DNA of 64,000 bases. Origin: Firmicutes bacterium UBA5766. GTDB lineage: Bacteria > Bacillota > Desulfotomaculia > Desulfotomaculales > Nap2-2B. Positions 16,479 to 24,025 of the stretch are shown here, in pieces (position 1 is the first letter of the stretch; each line of letters opens with the position of its first letter). The notes beneath the pieces were generated by a model. It saw only the letters and a program-made list of their open reading frames with translations. It did not search any database and was not told the origin of the DNA. The DNA is taken from assembly GCA_002418775.1 (NCBI GenBank), contig DIEU01000026.1, forward strand, positions 1-64,000. Direction: 5' to 3'. The position numbers were made by a program, and so were the translations under genes.

Positions 16479-17936
16479 CTAATACCCGCTCATTTTGAGT
16501 AATGTTTCTTTCGTTTTGGGCGCTCTTCTTTCACTGGTTATAAAATTCAAATAATCACCTGCTATAATTTTTATCCCTTCATCAGGAACAATTTCTGTCT
16601 CCCCTCTCTTAATGTTAATCAGTAGGCAATGTTTAGGCCACTTTATATCTTTAACCTGCTTTTCATCAAGGGCAGACCCTACGCAGACTACCAATTCCAG
16701 AACAGTATTTGAGTCCTGATATTCTTCCAACAGTTCCTTTTTTCCCCTGGCCAGAATCCGGTTTAACAGGTCCTCATAAATAGGCCTGGACTTTAACAGG
16801 TCTGCTACAATATATGACATCATGGCGACGATTATTAAGGCGGGAAGGTGACTAAAAGACCCGGTCATCTCGGTTATTAGAATACAGCCGGTAATAGGCG
16901 CTTTTACTATCGCCGTAAAGAACGAGGCCATAGCGAAAACCGCAAAATTATTGCTGTAAACGGGATCGATATTCAGCGCCGGGACTAAAACATGGCCGAA
17001 TACACCTCCGGCCAGCGCGCCGATGACCAATAAAGGCATAAAAATCCCCCCCGGCGCTCCTGATCCGTAACTTGCAACAGTCAAGGCAAATTTGATTCCC
17101 AGTAAGGCAATCAGCGTTATCAATACATATTGGCCATTGTGGATTCCAATTACTAATTCATTGCCGCCCCCGAGCACATCTGGATTGGAAAACCCCACCG
17201 GAACGGTTAATAATAAAGGGATTATCATTATTAATTTTTTGGGAATCAGGTTCTGCTGTTCATATATCCGTAATGATTTTAACAATGACCAATTATAAAA
17301 AGCCCCTAAAATACCGATTATTGCCCCTAATAGCAATAGCCATAGATAGTATTTCATTGGCAGAACCTGCAGCGAACTGAAATCAAAGATCGGCTTTATA
17401 CCAAAAATGCTGCGGGAAATATAATCTGCAGTTGCAGACGCTGCGGTAGCCGACAACAAAACGGGCGGGGAAAAATTCTTATGCAATTCCTCCAAAGAAA
17501 AAACTACCCCTGCCAAAGGAGCATTAAAAGCCGCAGCCAACCCCGCTCCAGCCCCACTGGTGATAAGCACTTTTTCTTCAACCCGCAGCCCTCGAAACAA
17601 CCGGTTTAACCCCTGTCCGATTACTGCGCCCAACTGGACAGAAGGACCCTCTCTCCCCAATGACATACCCGCTCCAATTGCCAATATCCCACCGGCAAAC
17701 TTTAAGCAGAGCACCCTAAACCAATTCATGGTTATCTGTCCGGTAACAGCGCCTTTTACATGGGGAATTCCACTCCCGCGAATCATCGGTTCCAATTCAA
17801 TCAATTTAGCTATAATCAAAGCTATAATCACCAATCCGGCAATCCAAAAAACAGTCCACCAAAGAGAATTAATAGATACATAAGCACCTTCCGCGGCGGA
17901 CACTATAAAAACAGTAAAACTGTAAAGGAGGTCCAT
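16479..17936 (-). CDS. ClC-type chloride channel/antiporter with RCK_C domain
   Basis: Membrane protein of up to 485 aa that conducts or exchanges chloride. The three selectivity motifs are present: GSGIPH near residue 55, GREGPS near 113 (gating Glu kept) and GGIFMP near 311. The last 85 residues form a cytoplasmic TrkA-C/RCK_C-like domain. The N-terminus is odd: usual family members have one more membrane helix, and the assigned ATG 17936 is simply the complement of the ribosome binding site of a small plus-strand ORF, with an in-frame stop directly upstream. A GTG at about 17903 is another candidate. The gene may be slightly truncated at its 5' end. Part of its C-terminal coding region (16615-16717) is repeated exactly at 18343-18445. 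Confidence 0.8.
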   Translation of the reverse strand: MDLLYSFTVFIVSAAEGAYVSINSLWWTVFWIAGLVIIALIIAKLIELEPMIRGSGIPHVKGAVTGQITMNWFRVLCLKFAGGILAIGAGMSLGREGPSVQLGAVIGQGLNRLFRGLRVEEKVLITSGAGAGLAAAFNAPLAGVVFSLEELHKNFSPPVLLSATAASATADYISRSIFGIKPIFDFSSLQVLPMKYYLWLLLLGAIIGILGAFYNWSLLKSLRIYEQQNLIPKKLIMIIPLLLTVPVGFSNPDVLGGGNELVIGIHNGQYVLITLIALLGIKFALTVASYGSGAPGGIFMPLLVIGALAGGVFGHVLVPALNIDPVYSNNFAVFAMASFFTAIVKAPITGCILITEMTGSFSHLPALIIVAMMSYIVADLLKSRPIYEDLLNRILARGKKELLEEYQDSNTVLELVVCVGSALDEKQVKDIKWPKHCLLINIKRGETEIVPDEGIKIIAGDYLNFITSERRAPKTKETLLKMSGY

Positions 17937-17938
17937 TC

Positions 17939-18055
17939 ATGAGGAAGTTTACAAAGCTGCTGCTGTGCGCTGTGTCAATTACTGCCTTCGCCGCCAAAAT
18001 AATTGCCAGGGACAAATTGGCCAAGCTGTTTCGAAAGGCTGAAAAGATTTCTTAA
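17939..18055 (+). CDS. 38-aa small protein
   Basis: ATG 17939 lies behind a near-perfect ribosome binding site, AAAGGAGG with 6-nt spacing. The product has a basic start (MRKFTK), a short hydrophobic stretch (LLLCAVSITAFAAKIIA) and a basic amphipathic tail (RDKLAKLFRKAEKIS). It may sit in or on the membrane. Its start faces the 5' end of the ClC gene, overlapping antisense only at the control region. Similar tiny proteins are common in clostridia, but no function is assigned. Confidence 0.6.
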   Translation: MRKFTKLLLCAVSITAFAAKIIARDKLAKLFRKAEKIS

Positions 18056-18310
18056 TGCTCCTTGTCCCATATATAACTTGCCCCTTTCTACAGATCCGTT
18101 TAAATATTTATTCCCTTTATTTCAACTATCCTGAGAATAATATTTTTATATATTCAGATGGCGCCGCTGCGGCATGGGTGTCTATCCTGAAAATAATCTT
18201 ACATTAAAGGTATTAACAACCCCGTCCCCTCGTCACCCATTTAAATAATTATTTCCTTCATTTCAACCCGCAGTTAAGATTTCCAGCACTAGCACTTAGG
18301 AAGCAAAATA

Positions 18311-18466
18311 TACGTCCCCTTGCTTCCCGTCCCCTTGCTTCCTTAATCAGTAGGCAATGTTTAGGCCACTTTATATCTTTAACCTGCTTTTCATCAAGGG
18401 CAGACCCTACGCAGACTACCAATTCCAGAACAGTATTTGAGTCCTTGCTTCCGTCCCCTTGCTTCC
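18311..18466. repeat. GTCCCCTTGCTTCC short repeats (REP-like)
   Basis: CGTCCCCTTGCTTCC occurs twice before (18312-18342) and once after (18452-18466) the 103-bp duplicated piece. The same sequence, inverted (gaagcaaggggacgg), occurs at about 9910-9924 behind the CrtI-like gene. Short G-rich repeats of this kind are known in clostridia as dispersed elements. Confidence 0.6.
18343..18445. repeat. 103-bp exact duplicate of ClC coding sequence
   Basis: Bases 18343-18445 match 16615-16717 without a mismatch, in the same orientation. In the ClC gene this encodes the minus-strand segment SNTVLELVVCVGSALDEK and on to KHCLL. Here it is out of context, flanked on both sides by TTGCTTCC repeats. Perfect identity implies a recent event or ongoing gene conversion. 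Confidence 0.95.
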
Positions 18467-18546
18467 ACTTGGCGCCTCTTGAAAAACCAGCCCGGCAGGT
18501 ATATATTATTTGAGAAATTAAAAATCTTTTAAGGAAAATCGACAAC

Positions 18547-19059
18547 ATGAAAAAAGCCACACCAAGAAGCCGGCCGGCTATTTCCATCCCCCGCTCCAAT
18601 TTAGAAAATGCGCTGGAGATCGCTTATATAATCGGTATCCTGGCCATGATCTTTGCCCTTGTCAGGTACTGGGCGGCGCTGCCGGACCATGTCCCCACCA
18701 GGTTCGGAGCCGGGGGAATCCCGGTTGCCTGGGGCGACAAGACAGCGCTGATCCGCCAGCTGCTTGTGTTCGTGCTGATCAGCGCAGGAATATCTGCTTT
18801 AAGCCGGTATCCACACCTTTTTAATTATCCCTGGCGGATAACCGGGCAGAATATGAGGATTCAGTATCAGCTTGCCCGTACGTTGCTGAGCTGGATAAAA
18901 GTAGAACTGATCTGGCTTATAGGATTCACTGAATGGGGAAGCATTCAGGTCGCCCTCGGTCGTGATCACGCCTTAAGGATCGAGTTTTTATGGGCTTACA
19001 TGGCAATTATTTTCGGAACGTTCGCAATTTATCTTTACGAGTCATTTAAGGCCCGGTAG
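18547..19059 (+). CDS. DUF1648 membrane protein
   Basis: A 170-aa membrane protein with four hydrophobic spans. The first span and the loop LPDHVPTRFGAGGIPVAWGDK match the DUF1648 motif (LP..vp.HFn..G.pd.wg.K), a domain found in small membrane proteins related to SdpI. It starts at ATG 18547 behind AAGGAAAA and ends 7 nt from the convergent glgA gene. No function is assigned. Confidence 0.8.
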   Translation: MKKATPRSRPAISIPRSNLENALEIAYIIGILAMIFALVRYWAALPDHVPTRFGAGGIPVAWGDKTALIRQLLVFVLISAGISALSRYPHLFNYPWRITGQNMRIQYQLARTLLSWIKVELIWLIGFTEWGSIQVALGRDHALRIEFLWAYMAIIFGTFAIYLYESFKAR

Positions 19060-19065
19060 TCAAAG

Positions 19066-20559
19066 TCAGGCTATCTTGCTCCTGGAAAGATGTCGGTTAA
19101 TCGCCTCATAATACAGCTGGAGATATTCAACCGCCGAGCGGGTCCAGGAAAAATCCTGTTCCATGGCATTGCGCTCCAGCTTCTGCCACTGGGCAGGTTC
19201 GTGCCAGTACAAGTTTAACGCCCGCATGATTACCTGGTAAAAAGCATTCTTGTCATACTCTAAAAAAACAAAACCGTTTCCCGTACCGGTTACGGGGTTG
19301 TAGTCGCTCACCGTGTCCGCGAGCCCCCCGGTTGCCCGGACCACCGGAATGTTACCGTAGCGCATGGCGATCAGCTGACCCAGGCCGCAGGGTTCAAAAC
19401 GGGAAGGCATCAGGAACAGATCTGCGCCGGCGTAGATTCGCTGGGCCAGAACAGGGTTAAAACCAAGGTAAATGCCGGCTTTTTCCGGGTACCTGTCTTT
19501 TATATCCCGGAAAATCTTTTCATATTCAGGTTCTCCGCTTCCCAGCAGCGCCAGCTGCACGTCCAAAGCCAGCAACTCATTAATAATCCCGGCCAGAAGA
19601 TCAAAGCCTTTTTGCTGCGCCAGGCGTGAAATCATTCCCATTACCGGAACGTTTCTCACAGGCAGTCCCAGTTCCTTTTGCAGGGACATCTTGTCTTCCT
19701 GTTTGTTTTCAATGGAATACTGGTCATAGTTGCGGTACAGGCGAGGGTCCGTTTTCGGATTGAACTCATGATAATTGATCCCGTTGACGATCCCGTAAAG
19801 GTCGTTCGAGCGCTCCCTCAAAAGCCCGTCCAGGCGTTCGCCGCTTTCCGGCTGCTGAATCTCCAGAGCGTATGTTCTGCTGACGGTACTCAAGACATCC
19901 GCATAAGTAAGGCCCATTTTGATGAAGCTGATCCCGCCGTAAAATTCGAGACGGTCGGGCGTAAAGTAATCTTCGCTCACTCCCAGGAGGTTGAGAGTCT
20001 TTTCTTCAAAATTGCCTTGGTATTGTAAATTGTGGATTGTAAAAACAGTGGATATTTTATTGTAAAAAGGATCTTTTGCATAAAGGACTTTCAGAAAAAA
20101 TGGGATGGGGCCGGTCTGCCAGTCATTGCAGTGAATAATATCCGGCTGCCAGCCAAGCCTGGGCAGCATCTCCAGGACAGACTGGCAAAAAAAAGTGAAA
20201 CGCTCCGCGTCGTCATCATAGTTATACAGGTTGTCACGGTAAAAATAATAGTGGTTGTCAATCAGGTATACCGGGACAAGGCGGTGTTCCCCCATGTACT
20301 GGGCTTCAATGGAGGATTCCCGGACGATTGCTGTTTCGACCCGCTCACTGGTCAGAACCGGGAAGTCCATCCGGTAGCGGGCGCCTTCAACTCCTTTGTA
20401 ATGGGGAAGCACAATCCTGACGTCATTTCCGGCGTAATCGCTGCCGACAGTAGCCAGCGCTTTGGGCAGCGAACCGGCTACGTCCGCCAAACCGCCTGTT
20501 TTGGCAAAAGGAACTACCTCTGAGGAAACCATTAAAACCTTAAGTGGACGGTCGAACAT
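19066..20559 (-). CDS. glgA: glycogen synthase
   Basis: GT5-family glucosyltransferase of 497 aa that elongates alpha-1,4-glucan from ADP-glucose (or UDP-glucose). The KTGGL substrate-binding motif is at about residues 20-24 (FAKTGGLADVAG). The GT-B C-terminal half has MISRLAQQKGFDLL and the ExxxxxE pair PSRFEPCGLGQL. The length is normal. ATG 20559 follows GGGAGG. It is followed upstream on the same strand by galT, suggesting a small sugar-nucleotide/glycogen unit; glgB, glgC and glgP are not in the window. Confidence 0.95.
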   Translation of the reverse strand: MFDRPLKVLMVSSEVVPFAKTGGLADVAGSLPKALATVGSDYAGNDVRIVLPHYKGVEGARYRMDFPVLTSERVETAIVRESSIEAQYMGEHRLVPVYLIDNHYYFYRDNLYNYDDDAERFTFFCQSVLEMLPRLGWQPDIIHCNDWQTGPIPFFLKVLYAKDPFYNKISTVFTIHNLQYQGNFEEKTLNLLGVSEDYFTPDRLEFYGGISFIKMGLTYADVLSTVSRTYALEIQQPESGERLDGLLRERSNDLYGIVNGINYHEFNPKTDPRLYRNYDQYSIENKQEDKMSLQKELGLPVRNVPVMGMISRLAQQKGFDLLAGIINELLALDVQLALLGSGEPEYEKIFRDIKDRYPEKAGIYLGFNPVLAQRIYAGADLFLMPSRFEPCGLGQLIAMRYGNIPVVRATGGLADTVSDYNPVTGTGNGFVFLEYDKNAFYQVIMRALNLYWHEPAQWQKLERNAMEQDFSWTRSAVEYLQLYYEAINRHLSRSKIA

Positions 20560-20641
20560 ATTTTTACCTCCCGCAGGAATCTAAAAATCTATACCTCTTT
20601 AATTTGTCCACTTAAGGAAAAAAAATTATAAAATAATTGTA

Positions 20642-21634
20642 TTAACACTCAGACAAACATTTTGCCGCCAGTTCGGGAGGAGTCGGGTTGATATACAGGC
20701 CGGTGCCCAATTCAAAACCCGCAATCACGGTCAGCCTGGGCAGGATCTCCAGGCGCCAGTGATAAAATGAGGTATCGGACGTATTTATAGTGGAATTATG
20801 CAAAACTATATTATATGGAGGTTTATGCAGCAATAAGGACATCTTGACCAAAAGTGAGCGCAGCATTGAAGAAAGCTCAACGGCCTCTTCCTTGGTGATG
20901 CCGGCAAAATCGTGCTGGTGCTTAACGGGCAATATCCATGTTTCAAACGGAAAGCGCGAAGCAAAGGGCGCCAGGATGACAAACCTCTCCCCCTGCATGA
21001 CCATACGTTCACACTGCTGTATTTCGCTGGCCACCATGTCGCAAAAAATGCATCTCCCCGTGTCCTCCGTATACTTTTTTGCGGCATTCATCTCCAGGCT
21101 TATATCATGAGGGACAATGGGGATAGCAACAATCTGGGAGTGAGTATGCTCCAGGGACGCTCCGGCAGTCTCGCCGAAATTCTTAAAGACCTGGATATAT
21201 TTCATCCGTTTGTCCTGCCGCAGGGCTAGCAGGCGGTCTTTCCACGCCCAGAGGATCTCTTCTATCTGGTGGTCGTCCTCGACATCCAGGTTGTCAATGT
21301 GATCCGGCGACTCGATTACAACTTCATGGACGCCCAGCCCGTCCATTGCGGCGTAGATCCCTTTATTGTAAACTTCCTGCGCGGCCTCGGCGCTGACAGC
21401 CGGGAACTTGTTTGGGACCACCCTGACCCACCAGCCGGGGTTGTCTCGCTGCGTACCCTGCTTGCGGAAAGACATCACCTCGGGTGGTGTTTCCTGCTCG
21501 CGGCCGGGGCACAATGAACATACCTGTCCTTTTATCTTCTCTTCCGTCACCTTAAAGCTTGACGGACGTTTGCTTCTTTCCGTGGAAATAACCACCCACC
21601 GGTCGACAACCGGGTCCTTTCTCCATTCCGGCAA
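20642..21634 (-). CDS. galT: galactose-1-phosphate uridylyltransferase
   Basis: HIT-superfamily transferase of 330 aa that exchanges UMP between UDP-glucose and galactose-1-phosphate. The active-site region is SLEHTHSQIVAIP (HxH with the nucleophilic second His, followed by Q). Zinc-type cysteines occur at CSLC (about residues 38-41) and CIFC (about 195-198). It lies 82 nt upstream of glgA on the same strand. In such glycogen contexts the enzyme may act on other sugar-1-phosphates or on ADP-sugars. Confidence 0.88.
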   Translation of the reverse strand: MPEWRKDPVVDRWVVISTERSKRPSSFKVTEEKIKGQVCSLCPGREQETPPEVMSFRKQGTQRDNPGWWVRVVPNKFPAVSAEAAQEVYNKGIYAAMDGLGVHEVVIESPDHIDNLDVEDDHQIEEILWAWKDRLLALRQDKRMKYIQVFKNFGETAGASLEHTHSQIVAIPIVPHDISLEMNAAKKYTEDTGRCIFCDMVASEIQQCERMVMQGERFVILAPFASRFPFETWILPVKHQHDFAGITKEEAVELSSMLRSLLVKMSLLLHKPPYNIVLHNSTINTSDTSFYHWRLEILPRLTVIAGFELGTGLYINPTPPELAAKCLSEC

Positions 21635-21798
21635 GCTGCTTTCCTCCCTCCGATAATAAGTTACCTTTTAAAGTTGCCGCAAAGGTTACATTTTTATACA
21701 AAGCTTTGCATTCTGAGACAATCTTTTTAGACAACGGCAGGAATATGAAAGATCAAATCGAATATAAAAAAGTTGGTTATTCTGGAAAGGCGGACTGC

Positions 21799-22431
21799 AT
21801 GATGAGTAAAGAAATCGTCACTATCAAAGGAACCCGTGGCGGTCTGGTCATCCTTCTCAATCCGGCCAGCAACTTTGAAGAGCTGAAAGATGATCTGGAG
21901 AGAAAATTTAACTCTTCAAAAGGCTTCTTCAAGGGAGCAAAGTTTACTTTTCACTATCCGAGCGGTTCCCCGGACAACCCACAATACGCCGAACTGGAAA
22001 ACATCTGCCTGCAGTACGGGCTCGTGCCAAATAAGGAAATACATTTGCCTGTTATTCAGCCTGCCCCCGTTGTCGAAGATATAATCGACGATACCGATGA
22101 ACCGGCCCGGTTGATCTTTGCCACCATCCGCTCCGGCCAGGAAATAGAAGCAGTGAATAACCTGGTTATTGTCGGCGATGTAAATCCCGGCGCGCGTTTG
22201 TACTCCGGCGGCAGTATCGTTATCTTTGGAAGATGCCTTGGCAGCGTCAACGCCGGCGTGCCCGGCCGTGATAAATCGACCATCACGGCGTTTTTGCTTA
22301 ATCCTGCCCACCTGATCATAGCCGGTATCGGCGGCCTGCAAAGCGGAAGGAACTACAGGGGCCCGGCAATCGCCTCGCTTAGAAACAACCGGATTGTTTT
22401 TGAACCGGCGGCCAAATATTTTAACTTATAA
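21799..22431 (+). CDS. minC: septum site-determining protein MinC
   Basis: Inhibitor of FtsZ polymerisation, 210 aa from ATG 21799, which has GGAAAGGCGG upstream; the longer frame from 21706 is less likely. The N-terminal domain (about 1-100) is followed by a Pro-rich linker and the beta-helical C-terminal domain with the signature SGQEIEAVNNLVIVGDVNPG and IVIFGRCLGSVNAG. MinC normally works with MinD, which brings it to the membrane; no minD is next to it here. Neighbours are galT (divergent) and a Nudix hydrolase (convergent). Confidence 0.92.
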   Translation: MMSKEIVTIKGTRGGLVILLNPASNFEELKDDLERKFNSSKGFFKGAKFTFHYPSGSPDNPQYAELENICLQYGLVPNKEIHLPVIQPAPVVEDIIDDTDEPARLIFATIRSGQEIEAVNNLVIVGDVNPGARLYSGGSIVIFGRCLGSVNAGVPGRDKSTITAFLLNPAHLIIAGIGGLQSGRNYRGPAIASLRNNRIVFEPAAKYFNL

Positions 22432-22435
22432 TTGA

Positions 22436-22990
22436 TCAGCCGGTATTTTTATTCACCAGCCGGAATGCGCCCAGCAAACCGGCGATTGATTTTGCGTCCT
22501 GAATAGCGCCCCGCTCAATCTCTTCCGGAACCCTGCCCAAAGGAATCTTAACCAGCTCTATCGATTCATCCTCATCCAGATTCTGAGAGGCGAACTCAAG
22601 CTCCCTGGCCAGGTAAACGCGCAGGTACTCGTCACAGAAACCGGGGGATGAGTAAAATCCAAACAGATATTGCCAGGAGGAAGCCCTGGCGCCTGTTTCC
22701 TCGGCCAGTTCCCTTTTCGCGCTGGAAAGCGGGTCCTCGCCCTGTTCAACCATCCCGGCGGGAACTTCAAGAAGCTCTTTTCCGGTAGGATAACGGTACT
22801 GCCTGACTAGCAGGACGTTTTCAGCGGAGTCTACGGCTACAACCGCCACCGCGCCGGCGTGTTCGACGACCTCCCGGACAGCGGCGCCTCCTCCGGCAAG
22901 TTCCACGCGATCCACTTTCAAATTGATTATTTTGCCCCTGTAAACCAAATCCGAGCTCAATGTTTTCTCAATTGACAGACAAAATCCCAC
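22436..22990 (-). CDS. Nudix hydrolase, ADP-ribose pyrophosphatase-like
   Basis: A 184-aa Nudix enzyme of the NudF/ADP-ribose pyrophosphatase kind, which splits ADP-ribose to AMP and ribose-5-phosphate. The Nudix box runs from G in GMVEQGED through AKRELAEETGA, with all Glu residues that bind Mg2+. The motif FYSSPGFCDE, about 15 residues after the box, is typical for this subfamily. GTG start at 22990. The gene for a membrane protein lies 10 nt upstream on the same strand, so the two may be co-transcribed. Confidence 0.92.
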   Translation of the reverse strand: MGFCLSIEKTLSSDLVYRGKIINLKVDRVELAGGGAAVREVVEHAGAVAVVAVDSAENVLLVRQYRYPTGKELLEVPAGMVEQGEDPLSSAKRELAEETGARASSWQYLFGFYSSPGFCDEYLRVYLARELEFASQNLDEDESIELVKIPLGRVPEEIERGAIQDAKSIAGLLGAFRLVNKNTG

Positions 22991-22999
22991 CTTAACGGC

Positions 23000-23935
23000 T
23001 TATTCCAGTCTGAAAGCGCCTCTTCTTTCACGGTTGACAATCAGGCAGGCTACAGCCAAAACACCGTTGATAATGATAAAGACCAGACAAATTCCGGCGG
23101 CAAAGCCGGTAAGATGAGCAATCAGATAAAAAGCGGCCAGCATAAAAAACGCTGCCAGATATCTGGAGCTCTTTTTCCGGGCAAGGACAATTTCTTTAAT
23201 CCCCGGCTCCTGCCCATTTAAAACACTTTCCTGCTTTTTACCCTTTACGCCGCTTTCGGGAACTTCTTCCCCGGCTGACAGTCTTTCTGCCCGGACAGCC
23301 AGTTCGACAAGCTTCTCCTTGGGCAGCAGCGCCACCGGGTAATTCCCGCCGAGCATCTTGATCAGCCATCTTACACGGGGGTGGAGTTCCCCTACGGCGG
23401 CAATAAACGCCTTTTCATACCGTCCCTTTTCCAAATCTTCGCCAAGCTGCTGAATAATTTCAGCGCAGTAGCCGGGATCGGCAACGGCGTCCGGCAAAGC
23501 GGGCGGCAGGCACTGAATCCCGACTTTGGCGCCCCTGTACGCGGACAGAATCGGCACAGAATCTTTCGGGGCTACCCGGACATCCTCAAACTGGCCGGAC
23601 CTTTCCAGAAGCAACCCCACAAACACAATCAGATCATGGCGCGTTTTCAAGCTGTCAATCTCGCTACGGTACTTCTCCCCGGTAAGCCACATCCTGTTAT
23701 GCAGCCGGCGCTTGCTTTTTCGCCATTTTTGATAACGGACGCCTGCCAGACACATAGCCGACGCCGCCGGCAAAGAGCAGCAAAGAGCCGTATACACCGG
23801 CAGGAAAATTAATAAAATCGACAGGACAAACAGCCAGAAAAGCAATATTCCCACAAAAAAGTCAAGCGTGCGGGCAACCGGATTGCGGCTGTCCTGGCGC
23901 GGCTTGATGTGATAAAGACGGGGTAGTTTCTTCAA
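23000..23935 (-). CDS. membrane protein with Mrr-like nuclease-type domain
   Basis: About 311 aa. Two hydrophobic segments near the N-terminus (about 30-75) are followed by a region (about 95-190) whose pattern, RHDLIVFVGLLLERSGQFED then SAYRGAKVGIQCL, resembles the restriction-endonuclease-like fold of Mrr_cat proteins. The catalytic Asp/Glu-x-Lys is not obvious, since the usual QxK reads IQCL, so it may be inactive. Two more membrane helices close the protein. TTG 23935 has GGAGG 8 nt upstream and is preferred to TTG 23950. The role is unknown; possible links to DNA at the membrane are speculation. Confidence 0.55.
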   Translation of the reverse strand: MKKLPRLYHIKPRQDSRNPVARTLDFFVGILLFWLFVLSILLIFLPVYTALCCSLPAASAMCLAGVRYQKWRKSKRRLHNRMWLTGEKYRSEIDSLKTRHDLIVFVGLLLERSGQFEDVRVAPKDSVPILSAYRGAKVGIQCLPPALPDAVADPGYCAEIIQQLGEDLEKGRYEKAFIAAVGELHPRVRWLIKMLGGNYPVALLPKEKLVELAVRAERLSAGEEVPESGVKGKKQESVLNGQEPGIKEIVLARKKSSRYLAAFFMLAAFYLIAHLTGFAAGICLVFIIINGVLAVACLIVNRERRGAFRLE

Positions 23936-24025
23936 CTTGACATCCTCCAAAGGCTTTTTACCGGATAGTATGCCCTTTTCGGATATTCCCCTAACCGCAG
24001 CGGCAGCTAAGCAACTCTGGACAGC

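Larger units (their letters stand above)
18056..18546. other. noncoding region rich in repeats
   Basis: AT-rich at first, with two related pieces, CTATCCTGAGAATAAT (about 18126) and CTATCCTGAAAATAAT (about 18183). It then holds a cluster of GTCCCCTTGCTTCC repeats and a 103-bp copy of ClC coding sequence. No intact gene. Confidence 0.6.
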
